Origin: Terana coerulea
Taxonomy: Eukaryota; Basidiomycota; Agaricomycetes; Polyporales; Phanerochaetaceae
Assembly (NCBI GenBank): GCA_024811115.1
Contig: JAKOGH010000851.1
Coordinates: 1-64,000, forward strand
Length of the DNA stretch: 64,000 nucleotides
Direction: 5' to 3'
Both the position numbers and the translations under genes were made by a program. A model generated the notes under the pieces. That model was not told the origin of the DNA. It made no database searches and saw only the letters and a list, made by a program, of their open reading frames with translations. Positions 24,649-37,303 of this stretch are shown one piece after another (the stretch's first letter is position 1; the number at the start of each line of letters is the position of its first letter).

Positions 24649-26503
24649 ATGCCTCGTCTTAGCTACTGCCATCCGTGAGTCTCCTTGCTTGCCTGTGCAT
24701 AGATATGCAGCTCATATCTGACCGTATAGGCCGGCCCACGCCATGCACCGCTGTCTGCTGATTGAGGAGATTCAGTTGGAAATCTTCCAGCATGTCTACG
24801 CCGAAGACAGGGAGCCGCAGCTCGATGCCACGCAACACTACCCAAAGGTCAAGCACGGCCAGCCTCGCCTTGACCTGTCGAGCGTTCCACGAGAGCGCAA
24901 TGGACATCCTTTGGAGTGACCTCGACTCTATGGCTCCTCTGCTCAACTGCGTCCCAAGTGCATACCGCACACGCGATATCGTAGCAGCACAACTGGCGAC
25001 GTACTCCGACTCCACGATGTGTCGTGACTCTGGGCCTAGGAAGAATGCGGTGAGTAGTCATGACTACACCATGACCTTACGACCACTGACATATTTCCAA
25101 CTGTAGCCTGTGTGGCTCGTATTCATGCAGCACCTCTTGAAGCACGCTCATCGCGTAAAAAGCGTCGTCATTTCTCTGGAAGGTGGCATTCTTGAAACCT
25201 TTCTGGCAGCATTCAACACATATGTTACCTACCTCCCGTCTTCGAGTCCGCCCATTTTCCCACGTCTGGAGAATCTCGGCTGCCATTGGTTTCTCGTCGA
25301 CAGCAGCCAAATTGTCGCCTTAGCATGCATCCAGAAGCTAGCGCACTCGAAGGTAAAATCAATTCGTGTAATTCGAGGACTTACTCCACAATCTCCCCTT
25401 TCTCTCGAACCCTCGCTTCTTGTTCTCGACCTCCTGAACCATGCAGCGGAAAACTGTGATTCACTCAGCTCAATCCGATTTGACTGCCCCAAAACTCGAC
25501 GCGAGCGCTTCACCGGACCTGTAGACCCACCAGTGTCTCTAGTCACAATAGCCTCTCGCGCGAAGAGCCTTCAAGAGTTCAAGGCTCATTGGCATCTCAC
25601 TTGTGGCGATCTTAAGGCTCTTGGCGATTTACCAACCCTCAAATATCTAAATGGGGCGATAAATGGAGCACCTTCCCTCAGAGGAGGAACGTTCCGGGCG
25701 CTGTGTACGCTAATCGTCGGCGTCCAGGACCTGGCCATTGCGACGGCACTACTATCACACGCCGTCCGAACCAGTCCCCTGGCCAAACTTGTCGTTCGAT
25801 CTCAGCTATGGTCGGAGGTGGCAGACCTCGGCCGCTTATTCGAAGCAATCGGGGCCATCCCGTCGGTCGAAGGTTTAGAACTCACATTTACACCTCGTGT
25901 TCCAGGTCCAGCCCTCCGCGCCATCCCTTTCGACGTCTTCTCGATCCTCTTCGCGCTGCAAAACTTGCGTACTTTCCACATGCTTCCGGTTAACAACACG
26001 AACGTCGTGATGGAATGGAATGGCTTGAATTTTGAAGCTATAGGAAGGGCTTGGCCGTCACTGCATGACCTCACTCTCCTCTCTGTCCATGGCAAGGATC
26101 AAGTTGCGCCGAGCTGTGTCGGTATGGATGCATTGTACGACATCCGCACTTACTGTCCCAACCTCCGAAGGCTTGCACTGAGTCTGAATGGCTCTCTCGG
26201 CTACGCTGACGTTCTGGATAAGCTGCGGGGAGCTCTTACGGTTGACCACCCACTCAGTTACCTGCAATCCAGTCGTGTAGAAGGGCACTCATCGACGGAA
26301 AAAATCCACGTGTCCTCGCAACACTCCTCGCAGCGCTATTCCCGAACCTGAAAGTGGTTTCAGCATATGGAGAGGAGACTATAGACAATCCCTGGATAGA
26401 AGTAGGAAAGCATCATACCAGGGCCAAGAGACCGAACCTGCTACGAAAACTGACTTCCAGAGCATCCTTTGGCCTCAGAAAGCTTGTGTTTCAGAGCACG
26501 TGA
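24649..26503 (+). CDS. F-box / LRR-like protein
   Basis: Agaricomycete-type F-box protein, a presumed substrate adaptor of SCF ubiquitin ligases. Proposed start at 24649 (MPRLSYCH), intron 24675-24729 (gtgagt..tatag), then PAHAMHRCLLIEEIQLEIFQ; the F-box continues SLALTCRAFHESAMDILWSD (24838-24920) in another frame, so one base appears lost near 24800-24850. The next intron is 25050-25106. A long exon then carries irregular leucine-rich repeats (for example LKYLNGAINGAP, LRTFHMLPVNN, CPNLRRLALSLNG). At an A6 run (26299-26304) the frame breaks again. One more A gives RVLATLLAALFPNLKVV..LRKLVFQST to TGA 26501-26503, which matches the paralog's AVLNILFPNLED. Probably functional with two sequence indels. 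Convergent with Dicer. Confidence 0.7.
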
Positions 26504-26731
26504 ACGATCAGTAGAATATTTGGTCCAGAGAGGATTTTATCTTTCTACATCACGGCGCATACATGCGAGAGAGAAAAAAATGTAATGCTACTATATCCTT
26601 ACAGAGGTAGGTAATTAGAGAGGAAAGGTTGTGGTTGGTGTGAAATGACGGACTACATGCCAAGGAGTCATTACTCCAGTAAAAAGGAATCAGTCCCCAT
26701 GAACCAGAGGCACGATGAGGTGAAACGTACT

Positions 26732-29700
26732 TTATAAGGCTTCCCACCACTCCCCGTATTCCGGAATGTCACCCCATTCAAGGTCATCCACGTCCTCAGG
26801 CTCCTCTTCTTCTCTGACATGGAGCTTCCGAATCGCACCCTCCGCGGCCGCGAAACGGACCTCGTTCTGTGACGGTTTGCCCCTGAACGGCTGCGTCGCC
26901 CGGCACACCTCCTCATCGTCAATCCTGACAAGACAGCTCATGTCGCCGTCCAGCTTCTCCATCTTGACCTCCCACTTCTTCTGATTCTTCGCCGCCCAGA
27001 TCGTAAGCCGCGACACGGGGTGCAGCACGTCGACCTCGTCCGCGACGATGCGCTCCATCAGGGCGATGTACCCGAGCTTGCGGAGCACGCCGCGCACGGC
27101 GTCGAGGTCGCCGCAGGAGTCGAGGAAGACCGCGCCGAGGATGCTCTCGAGCATGTCGCTGATGAACTTGGGCGCCTGCAGGCTCGTGAGCGCTGCCCAC
27201 GGGTAGATCGCGTCCTTCGTGAGCGCGGCCTGGATGCGCGCGCCGCTGCGCTCGTACCGCGAGAACGTCAGGTTCTGGTCGTCTAGTATGCGCGAGCTCG
27301 AGTGCAGGAGGCAGCGGTAGAGATGGATGCGCTGCGTGTCGCGTGTGAGAACGATGCCGTCCTGCGCGTTCCACGCCGGCATCGTGGAGTCGATGTCGAG
27401 GAACGTGTTCATGCAGAGGAAGGCGAGCAGGTGCGCGTTGACGAGGGACTCTTTGCGGATGTGCATGTGCCCGGGCGTGTAGTTCTTGCCTGGCGCGTGG
27501 TACAGGAAGTCGGTGACGATCATGTCCAACACGGCGTCGCCGAGGAACTCGAGGCGCTCGTAAGAGGTGGTATCGAGGTCGCCGGTGTAGCTCGCGTGGA
27601 CGAGGGCCTCGACGAGTAATGTCGGCCGGGAGAACTGGTAGCCAATCATCCGCTCTACCAGAGAGAGCTCAGCAGGGAGGTCGTTGAGATCGTCGACTGC
27701 CGCCAGCGACTGCTTAACACAAGCAGGGATCGTCTCCCACTTAGGTATCCCCAGTCCAAAAAGCTCGGCACATTCAATGGCAAGGTCGAATCCGCCATGC
27801 TCGTATGCAGCACCCAGGAGCGATTCAACAACATCAGCAAGCATCTTCTCCGAGAGTTGGCCTGGCAGTTGAGCCTTCTTTTTCTTCTTCCGCTTCTTCT
27901 TCTCCCCCGTTACGCTACCATTTGCCTCGACGTGTTTCTCAGCGTTGGCGACCTTCTGAGGCTGGGCTGTCTGCGATGCGTCCGTCGAGGTAGTAGGTTC
28001 TGCGACAGGTTCCGCAGGTGCCACAGGCTCCACAGGTGCTAACACCTCGTTCGCATATCTGGGTCGCCACTTTTTCGGGACGAAACGGTCGCGGATAATC
28101 CACTTCTCTAGCCCCATCCGCAAGGCTTCCTGCTCCAATTTCTTGTTGTTGATTGCGTGATCCTTCCGACGAGCAAGATATCCTTCGTGCCACAACGGAT
28201 ACTGCGCAAAGAGAAGGTTGCTGACGACGAACTTCAGGACAGTGTCCCCGAGCGTCTCCAAGCGCTGGTAGTTAACCGGCTCCTGCGATACAGGGGCGGT
28301 GAGGGCGGTCTTCAGCAAACGGAAGGGGATGGAGGCTAAGCGAGGGGAAGACGCAAACAGCGTTGATCGCGTGTAGTGTACTGTGGTAGCGATTGATACA
28401 AAACGGAGCAGTGAAGGGAGCAAGAATGCGAACAGCGAGTCGTCGCGGCTGACGAGGTCGATGGTCGCGTATTGCGGGTGTACCAAGAACGGATACACAT
28501 CGGAGGTGCCATCGTGTGCGTCGTCCAACGGTGCTAGGAAGTTTGTGCGTCTCGGGTACTTTTGCGCGACGATGAGGGGGAAGGACAGCTCTGAGCGGTC
28601 CATCTCATAGCGCTCCAGAAACTCCTGTTCCTCCTCGGGCGTGAGAGGTCCGTCGTGCCAGCCCACAAACTGTAGGAGTTTATCGAACTTATCGTTGGAT
28701 CGCAAAAGCGCGATGTCGAGGGGATACGCGAATTCTTTCCCGAGTGCGTCGGCGTTCGCACGGACAGCGCTCTCAACCCGAGTGAGATTGGTCTCAGTAG
28801 CCAAGCGCCTTTCTTGCCATTCTCTGCGGGTGACCCAGCTGGCTTCGTCTTGACCTTCGTCCATCGGCAAAAATAGATAGGAAAATTCCTCGTTCTCCGG
28901 ATCCATTCGCTTCTCGTGCTGGGTGGCGAACATGCGTTTCGTGTAGCGCTTTGCAGCTGCGACAGCCTCCTCGTCCTCGAACTCTTCTGGGACGGAATGT
29001 ATGGCGACAGCAAGGGCGCCCTTCCCTGGGACGTACAGCGTCGGCATCTCGTCCTCCGCTAGCGTCAGCAACGGCTGCCGAGTGAACATGAACAGCCTGG
29101 GAAGCCCTTCGATGCAGACTTCGTTGTACCACCATGTCTCCGGACCGTCGGGGCTCAGCCATGGGTCATACTGCGGCGACGCGTTGAGATGCCCGTCGCG
29201 CTTTTCAATGTCTTTGCGTAGATCTTGGACCTCGGTCGTGTCTTCGTCTGCGAGCGGGAGTAGGTGATTGTTGAGGAGGCCGGCCTGGAATATGGTGTTG
29301 TACGCGAAGAAGGCGGCGTGGTTGCGAGCTGACCTCTTTGAAGGGTATACCGGATCCGTGGGTATCGATTTGAGACTGGTAAAAGTGGACATGAGCAGGA
29401 CAGCTGCTGCAATAGGGGCAAGACCTACGTTTTACGAAGCTGCCTAGGTAGGGTGCAAGTCGCTCCCCACGGGCCGGCATACGGTTGCAAGTTAGGACGA
29501 GGATCCAAAGCATGCCACCCGTCCCAATAGTCAGGAGGGTTGAGGTCGAAGATGGGAAGGTGCTGGCCCTTTGTCATCACTGCACAGTAGTGCATGAGAT
29601 GGCTGATGGCTGAATCCAGAGTCACCTTCGCCCTATTCGATACATCTCAGGTGTAATCGCACGCATTCAAACTCATGTGAGGCTTACCCGGTTTCTGGGT

Positions 29701-31499
29701 GCGTGATTTCGATGTGCTCCTCAAGCTCGCCGCACTCGACTTCTTCTTGCTGAGCCCTGGCGGCGTCGGTGTACAGCGCGATCATCCGGCGCTCCATCTC
29801 GGCCCACTCCTTGAGTTTCCCGCCAGAGTCAGGGCCGAGGAGGACGACGAACGAGCTCCGCTGCTTGCGTGCGCGCCCACGGCTCTGCGCCCAGGAGACC
29901 ATATTCGAGGGCGGGTCGAAGCGGATGACGTTCCCGCACGCCTGAATGTCAAGCCCCTCCTCGGCGACAGCGGTAGCGACGATGACGTTCCGCTCGCCGA
30001 TGCGAAAGTCCTTCAGCGTCTGGCTGGCGCCGTCCTTGAGCAGCGCGCGCGAGATGTCGAGAAACGCGTGCCGCTTGAAGCTCGAGGACTCGCCGAGGAG
30101 CGCACCCACGCGGAACCGCGCCTGCATCTCAGGGAGATGACTGAGAATTTCGGTGATCGCCAGGACGGCGGCGCGTTGCTCGACGAACACGATGCCGCTG
30201 TAAGCTTCCTCTTGGCTTCTGAACCGCCGCTCTTCTTGTTGGAGAGATGTTATCAGTGTCTCAACCTTGGGGGAAATCCCTGCGCGGATATCCACGGGAT
30301 CATACGAGAGAGGCTCGAGTTGTACGCGAGATAGGGCGTTCAGTAGGTACGTCTTCTCCTTGTCTTGCCAGGACGACATGACGCCTGAGAGGAGAACGCT
30401 CTCATTCTTGGCTTTCTGTATAAGGCTAGTAATAAACCAATCAGCCACCCACGGCCCAAGATCCGCGCACATCGTCGTCGCTGTGCGCGCGAAGTCACGG
30501 AGACCCTTGTGGGTGAAGGTGTCCTGCTTGACCAAGGCCTTCGATAACAACTGATCCTTACGATTACGCTGCTCCCCAGGTGGCAACTTCGCCAACTGAG
30601 AGCGCAGTGCAATCACGTAGGGGTCGTTCTCGATGTTCAGGCCTGCGACTACGGCTTGGAGGCTCGCAAGGTTGCGGGTGGGCGGGGGTCGGACTGCTCG
30701 TACATCATGTATCGGAACTCGGGCTTGTGGACGTGTGTCGCAAGCTCGTCGCGATTCAATCGCGAAGAGCGAATGACGCAGTCCAGATTCGTTTCGATCT
30801 CGCTGAGAACATTCAGTAGCTCCTCATCTTCGCAACAACTTGTAGCTCACCGAAAAGCCTTTTCGATGTCTCCACCATAGATCGGGCTGGCAGTCAGACC
30901 AAGGATAGCTGGGCGCACGATGGCCTCGGGATTACTGCCTTCGCGCGGTGGCAGCTGGCGGTAGAAGCCCGTCATGATCTCGTTATACGGGTGCTTGGAA
31001 GTGGCGTGATGAGCCTCGTCAAAGACAAGGAGAGAGATGTCGCGGCCAAGGCTAATGTACCCGTGCCGAAGGGCATCCAGCAGGATCTGTGGCGTAGACA
31101 CCATGATCCGACGCTCAGACAGAATTCGTTCCCAGAGCTTGGCATCCTTCCACTGGTCTGGAGCGGTGGACCCGGTTATCGCACCCACTGAGACGGGAAT
31201 GGCAGATGCAATAACGTCCTTTTGCTGGGCAATTAGGGTGACCGTGGGGGCGATGAACCAGCAAATCTGTGCAGCATCATTCAGCAGAGCGCACGGCATA
31301 TAGGTGGAATGCTGTTTACCTTCTTAGAGTTGTGCTCGACCTCGTGTTTCATGCGCAGGATGGCTATATGCGTCTTGCCAGAGCCTGTATCGAGAGCAAT
31401 AATGATATTACGATGTAAGCTCTCCTGGAGGAGCTCCTGTTGATAGCCTCGTGTCATGACGGTCGAAGGAGGATCCTTCTTTTCCTCGTCTCTCGGCAT
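26732..31499 (-). CDS. Dicer-like ribonuclease III
   Basis: RNA-silencing endonuclease that cuts dsRNA to small RNAs. Start at 31499: [11 protein letters not shown].., helicase motif [13 protein letters not shown] (31370-31405), DEAH box [12 protein letters not shown] (about 31000-31030), [10 protein letters not shown], helicase C domain with [34 protein letters not shown] and [11 protein letters not shown] (29850-30200). A Dicer-dimerisation-like stretch (about 29440-29620, HLMHYCAVM) follows. The last exon, about 890 codons, holds RNase IIIa ([16 protein letters not shown], 28190-28240; [16 protein letters not shown]), RNase IIIb ([16 protein letters not shown], 27510-27560; [18 protein letters not shown], 27110-27165) and a C-terminal dsRBD-like region, ending YGEWWEAL. 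Acidic catalytic residues are present in both RNase domains. A T4 run at 29430-29433 needs one more base to join QLRK to [17 protein letters not shown] domain was not identified by eye. Confidence 0.9.
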
Positions 31500-32065
31500 A
31501 GTAGTTTCTATCTCTGAACGTCAACATCGCTGTGTGAGTGGCACACTACATGTGCTGTTCTCACCTGCCTGTCTTGTCAAAGCTGGTGATGGGGGTATAG
31601 GAAGAGGGGGGAGTAGCATGTCCTGAAGCCTCGAGCCGCTATGGCCCTAGCAAACTATAACACTGCTGCGTAGCATCAGAGGATGGCCACAAAGGTGCAC
31701 GGGCCGCGAAAGAAGCACTTCATTCACTTTCTCCACGATTCCAGAACATACGCGAAGGCGAGACAAAGCAGCAAATCGTCCACAGCGCACGCAGACGTTG
31801 GTTGCAGAGGTCAAGGTGAAGATTTGAGGTGTTCTAAATTGCAGCTGTGAGAGAAAGAAACAAGGTGGGTGAGCAGAGCAGGGGAAGCGGTAAGGTTTAG
31901 TAGGGGATAACTCCCAAGAGAGGCTTATCGGCGCAAACTCTGCAGAACCGCTTCGCCGTTGCTTCGCCGAGCCTCCTGCGCGTCGCGCACAGCTTGCTTC
32001 CTCCGACTTTACCACCGTCTTCCTTCGCATGCCCTGCAGTAGCCTCCGCCTCCGCTCGTGACGAC
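31500..32065. promoter_or_regulatory. Shared divergent promoter region, Dicer / K+ channel
   Basis: The Dicer start (31499, minus) and the K+ channel start (32066, plus) face away from each other across 566 bp with no other supported gene. Both promoters must lie here. No TATA box is evident. Confidence 0.5.
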
Positions 32066-33739
32066 ATGGACGACTCAATACCACTGGGGCGCACAGGCAG
32101 CAGGGTGCCCTCCCCGCGCGGCGACGCGGCGCTGCCGCACGTCATCTCCTTCGAGAACGTGGACGAGCTCGCGAAGGACATCCACCCGCGCTGGAAGCGC
32201 GACCTGTTCCTGCTACTCGAGCAGCCGACGTCCTCGCAGGCGGCGTTTCTGCTACACTTCGCTGCGACGTCCTTGATTGTGGTCTCTGCGGCGGTCACGG
32301 TGCTGGAAACGATCCCTCGTCGCATTCTATCTCCGGGAGCGTGTGGTTTGGGCTGGAGACGACGCTCGTAGTGCTGTTCACGGTGGAATACATCGCACGA
32401 ATAGTGGCACACTCCAACACGTGGTCTAGTGTCTTCAGATGGGCCCTATGTACGTAGTCGCAGGAATCAGTCTATGTAGCATCTCTCAATCTGGTCTTGC
32501 ATAGCATTTTTCGGCATAATAGACTTGCTCGGTATACTGCCATATTATCTTGAGACTGCTCTGGGACAGGACACTGTAAGTACTCGTCGACTCGACCTTG
32601 CTCCCAAGCCTGATTCACCTAGTCAACGTTCTTCAGGTTTACTATCCTGCGGACGTTCCGTCTTTTACGCGTCTTCAGGCCTTTCCGATACAATAACACC
32701 ATCCTGCTGTGAGTTTTCGACTTCACACCGCTGTCCTGCCACGATGACGAATATTGGGTCGGCTAGTACTATAGAAGTAATGTATCTATCCTTCCGAAGA
32801 TCAGAACACGCATTGCTCGCTCTCGCTTTCTTCGTAGTCATGGTTCTAGTTGTGTTCAGTACTCTTCTGTGAGTACCTTGAACCCCTCTAAAGGGTCTCA
32901 GCTGACGACCCGCATGGCAGTTACTTCGCTGAGCGGGGGACTTGGGACGAAACGCTAGGAATATTCATGAATTCGGACGGTGATCCGAGTCAATTTGCAG
33001 TGAGTAGTCTCGCTCGTCGTGCATGGGTAATTTAGCTTATATTAGCATAGTCTATACCGGCTGCAGCCTGGTGCGTACGCGCCTCATGTTATAATACAAA
33101 TTCATTCACGCTTTCCAATTCAACTCAGGTTCGTTATTTGCAGTCAGTGAGCTTCATCGCATATAGTCAAGCCTCTCTCCATTCATGCTTGCCTTTCAGC
33201 TATCACTACAGTGGGATACGGTGAAATTACACCCCGGTCATTCCTAGGCCGACTGGTCACGGTCCCGCTGCTAGTATTTGGCCTACTACTAATCGCTTTG
33301 CCAACCTTTGTGCTTGGGCGTGAATTCAGCGCTGTGTGGGACTTGATGAAGGAGGACACGGTGAGCTAATCCCTTGCCGGCTTTTTGCGACACCCAGCTC
33401 TGACCGGAAATAACCTAGGTCGCCGAAGAAGAACCTGCGGGCTACCACGCAGAGACGCCGCTCACGTCGCCTCTCTCTGCCCGCCACCCGCACGCCAATC
33501 GCTCCACCTGGGACGTCCGCCTGGATTCCCTGGCCGCCGAGGCGATGATGCCACTCGGGCAGGTCAATCGCAGGCACGCCGAACGGGAGCGTGCAGAGCT
33601 TGCGTCGCAGATCTCCGACCTGCGGGCGACTGTCGAGGCACAGGGTGCGCTTCTCCGGCGAATGATGGAGATGCTGGACGGCAAGGGCAAGCAGCGCGCG
33701 GTGCAGTTTGAGGACCCGCCGCCTGGTCCGTGGACGTAA
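32066..33739 (+). CDS. Voltage-gated potassium channel (six-TM, Kv-like)
   Basis: Plasma-membrane K+ channel subunit. Start at 32066 (MDDSIPLGRTGSRVPSPRGD). S1: AFLLHFAATSLIVVSAAVTV; S2: FGLETTLVVLFTVEYIARIV; S3: FFGIIDLLGILPYYLETAL (about 32512-32565); S4 voltage sensor RFTILRTFRLLRVFRPFR with arginines mostly every third residue (32632-32690); S4-S5 and S5: VMYLSFRRSEHALLALAFF.. (32780-32870); pore helix and selectivity filter TTVGYGE (33205-33225); S6: VTVPLLVFGLLLIALPTFVL. The C-terminal tail has a coiled-coil-like RAELASQISDLRATVEAQGA and ends PPPGPWT. A frame break at CCC 32314-32316, between S1 and S2, is repaired by one C (TIPSSHSISGSVWFGLE). It is divergently transcribed from Dicer. 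Confidence 0.88.
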
Positions 33740-34435
33740 CACCAAGCAGGTGCAGCTGGGTCTGATCATGGGAAAGTGTTGGGTGTGCTGACGGTGGTCT
33801 CACAGGTGGAATATCGGATTGTGGATGTATGCCGTAAATTATGTGCTATGTGCTGTAATACGCAGCTGTGACTTCGCGCGGTCGTAGCGGCAAACTGGGG
33901 TACGGTGGCATTCCGACCCTGCGCACGAAAGAGTGTAAGAAATCATTGCACATTGCGGGCTAGATGTGGGTGCCAGACATGTTGTGCTCGTAGTATGCAG
34001 ACCCACCCCATTATCTAGTACCACCGCCACCCCGCTATTAAGGAAAGTTTAAAGAAGCTAGTACCAGTGCTAAGATCAACGCCGTCCGCTAGTGCCTGCT
34101 GACGACATTTTGCCGCAACGCCTCTGGCCTCGGGAGCCCAGTTCTCTTTCTGCGGCTACATTACGGACTCGTGTGGGTCCCGGGAACGAGCCCGCGCTCC
34201 GTAGCGAGGCCTGCCGCCGGCTCGCCTTGGCCTGTGTGGCGGAATGTTCTTGACTTCCGCGGACTGCATCACAACCCACTCCGTTGTCCGTGCACACTGC
34301 ACATCGTGGCACGAATCTCAGCATGTACATGCTGTGTCGCGCGAGGCGCAGGCAAAGAGATTTCAAAGGTCTGCATTTTATCTGGCGAGGCTGGCTTCGG
34401 AGCATGCACACCCACCCACTCACCCACTCGTCGAC
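33740..34435. other. Unassigned spacer before the SDR gene
   Basis: No gene could be supported. The distal part should include the SDR promoter. Confidence 0.4.
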
Positions 34436-35257
34436 ATGCCCAAGTCTTCTCCCTGCAGACCCCTCGCCGGCAAGGTCGCCCTCGTCACGGGCTCCTCGCG
34501 GTCCATCGGGGCGGCCATTGCCAAACGGCTCGCCGCCGACGGCGCGGACGTGATCGTCAACTACCACAAAATCGCCGTCGAAGCGGAGCGCACCGCGTTC
34601 GCCATAAATGCGAAGGATGGCGGGCGCGCATTCATCGTCCAGGCGGACGTGTCGACCATTCAGGGCGGCCGGTACCTCCTAAAGAGTGCACGCGGCTTAT
34701 AGGGCCCCCGACATCCTTGTGCTGAACGCCGGGTGTATGGGCCACAAGCCTTTGTCGGAAATAGAAGAGAAGGACTTTGACGAGCATTTCGACACGAATG
34801 TGAAGGGCCCGCTTTTTATGGTGCAAGCTGCGTCGGAAATAATGCAGCCAGGTGCGTCTTTGCGTTATGTCTTGAATTTCGTGATACTGAAAGCCCTTCC
34901 GCAGGCGGACGCATTGTCTTCCTCTCTACCGCGCTGACAAAAGCTTCTACTATCCTGCCAATGGGCCTGCTCTACGCGTCCTCGAAGGGCGCCGTCGAGC
35001 AGCTCGTGCGCGTGCTCGCGAAGGACCTCGGCGCGCGCGGCATGACCGTGAACGCCGTCGCGCCCGGCGCGGTCGACACGCCGCTCTTCCGCGCGGGCAA
35101 GCCGCCACACATGATCAAGTGGGTCGCGAGCCTCAACCCGCAGAACCGTCTGCCGCTGCCCGACGACATCAGCCCGATCGTCGCGTTCCTCGCGCGCGAG
35201 GAGGCAGGGTGGGTCAACGGGCAGATCATCGGCGTCGAACGGCGTACGTCCACCTAG
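34436..35257 (+). CDS. Short-chain dehydrogenase/reductase (classical SDR)
   Basis: NAD(P)-dependent oxidoreductase with a Rossmann fold. Start at 34436: MPKSSPCRPLAGKVALVTGS, cofactor motif TGSSRSIGAAIAKRL (TGxxxxIG), ADVS, ILVLNAG (NAG motif, 34713-34733), FLSTALTKAS with an active-site-region Ser, catalytic YASSK (34975-34989, YxxxK), NAVAPGAVDTPLF and GWVNGQIIGV near the C-terminus. One intron lies at about 34852-34903. Between GGRYLL and ILVLNAG the frame is lost and regained within 30 bases. Adding one G after AAAG (34684) and one C to the C5 run at 34705-34709 gives KECTRLIGPPDILVLNAG. The tail is also shifted (..GVERRTST where NGGYV would be expected), so the true stop is uncertain. 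Substrate unknown. Confidence 0.8.
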
Positions 35258-35515
35258 GCCTGTTCGTAGTGTATACTGCTAACCCCGGTCCCTCCAGGCG
35301 TTTGTCGTATGAAGCCGAGCCTCCCGTTCTGGATTCAATGTCTTCCTTGCATAGTCATCTGAATATGCTTCTTGGGTTATTGCTGCTTTCTACTCATCTT
35401 GGGGCTTCGTTCACTCTCATTGTCACGCGCATACAGGCTTCGACCATCTCCACGCTCGCCTCATCTGTACACTTACATCTCACGCACATGTCTCCGGAGG
35501 TTATAATTAAACATA

Positions 35516-37303
35516 TTATATCGCAGCTGCAGGGTCGTAATATATTCGTCGGACCCACCGTCGTCTCCTTGTTATTCCGCTGGAGGTCTTCCACGCTTCC
35601 TGAACCACCGGACTCGGATTCATCCACGCATCGTCCGTATACACCCAGCCACCTGCAAGAATCATTCGTAAGCAAAACGTCCGAAATTCCGAAGGATCTG
35701 TGTGAACTCACTCTCGTCGGTGCAGTCCCGCTCGATCCACGAACCCTCGAGGTCCGGCCGCCACTCCTCCGTTTCCACGAACAGCCAACCCGGAGACAGC
35801 GCGAACGTGAGGTTGCTGCTAAATGCGAGCGGACAGGTGCCGCAAGGGACAGGTCCGACCAGTGTTCAGCCGCACGCGCACATAGCACAGAAGCCGCAGA
35901 CACGTACCTGACGTCTCCCCCACCGTCGTCTGCGACACCACTCCAGCCGTCGCGCCCGCGCGTCCACGGGCGGCGCTCGCCGGGGCGCAGACACGTCTTG
36001 CTCCACCCCGCGTCCGCGCTGGCGGCGTCGTCCCCCGCCCAGCGTTCGTTCTCCCAGAGCTCGACGGTCCGGAGCTCCGCGCGCCAGTGCTTGTCCGCCA
36101 GACGGTCGTTGTCGACCAGCTGCGCCCATCGCACGCGCAGCGTCACGAGCGCGCCGCTGCCGCCTCAAGGATCAAGGGAATTAGGGTGTACCGACTGAAA
36201 GGGGTGCGTCAGGAGGAAAGGCGATAGTCCGAGGATCAGAAATGTCGTCCGCAGAGGAAGGAGGTTGACGAGGGGTATGGAGACCAGCAAAGCGGTGATA
36301 GCCAGAGTGAAGATGATTGGTGTATAAGGTGAGGAATGGTTGAGATGGGGCACCGCTGGGTACACAATGTCATGGGCATCAGATCTGTTACAGAAAAGAG
36401 GTCATTAGCACTGGCGGACAAGGATAGAAAGCCCTTGTGGACCTGTGATGCAGCCCTGAAAGCGCGATCATCACGGTGGTGGCGTAAATGAATTTCATGC
36501 ACACGAACGGCATCCGTGAACGGCTCGTAGAAATATCCCAGGTCGACCTGCGGTCCACCGGCTTCCACGCGGCAGCGAGGTAAAGTGACATGGCACTCAC
36601 ACTGCACCCATGAGGTTCTGTATCGCTTGGACATTCGCCAGCCAGTCTAAACTCCAATCGGGCACCTGGGCAGGCGGCGGCGGCGGCACTTTGGCGGAAT
36701 GCGGCGCTCCCTGGGAGTCCGCTGCCTCGCGCATGGTAGGATCTTTGGCCAATAACGCGCCGAGAAGGCTGACGAATGGTATCAGGAAGCAGAGCCTGGG
36801 GTAGTAGCCTGTTTTCCTTGTCAGTACTAAGGGCATTAGACGACGGTAAATGGCGCACAGAGGAAGGTATATCCACACATCCACACCGCCGTGTACTTCC
36901 AGCCCCGCCGCCACATCACTATCTCCTCCACACGGTCCTGCACCCAAAACACAGGCCCAACCCTCGCTACGAATCTCTTGAAGTTCACCGTCGTGATCGG
37001 GATCGAAAGCGGGTCGCGCGTGCTGAGCAGCTTTGGGGTGCCCTTGACCGCGCGCGGTGCGCTCGGGGTGTTCGCGGGCAGCTGCAGCGCGGAAGACAGC
37101 AGGACTTGCTGGAAGTTGAACCCCGACTTGGTGGGCGACTGCGCAGAGGTGGGTGTGGGCGGGATGGTGCGTGGCGTTTTCTCCGGGTGTGGAAGAGAGG
37201 TTGTGACCTTCATGGCGGGTCGCAGATCGTTGAAGGTCGAGGATGTGCCAGACTGGAGCCGCATCGCCGTGGTGGGTACGTCGACATAGTCGAGAGTCGC
37301 CAT
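35516..37303 (-). CDS. Pex23/Pex24/Pex30-type peroxin with dysferlin domain
   Basis: Integral membrane protein of the peroxisome/ER, of the family that shapes membrane and controls peroxisome number. The start MATLDYVDVPTTAMRLQSGT is at 37303; an upstream in-frame Met at 37369 is possible. A Ser/Pro/Thr-rich N-terminus is followed by PLSIPITTVNFKRFVARVGP, membrane segments (YTAVWMCGYTFLCAPFTVV near 36840; IIFTLAITALLVSIPLVNLL near 36260-36320) and the dysferlin region: VELWENERWAGDDA, AGWSKTCLRPGERRPWTRGR (35960-36020). After an intron gtacgt..tagcag come SPGWLFVETEEWRPDLEGSW, an intron gtgagt..ttgcag, GWVYTDDAWMNPSP and TRRRRWVRRIYY (35535-35625), then TAA at 35516-35518. Paired W-rich dysferlin N and C motifs are diagnostic. 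Convergent with the SDR. Confidence 0.82.

Noticed and set aside
26919..27374. Arg/His/Pro-rich open frames on both strands over the Dicer RNase III exon
   Set aside because: They are by-products of the GC-rich Dicer coding frame. The 886-codon frame has all the RNase III motifs; these have none.
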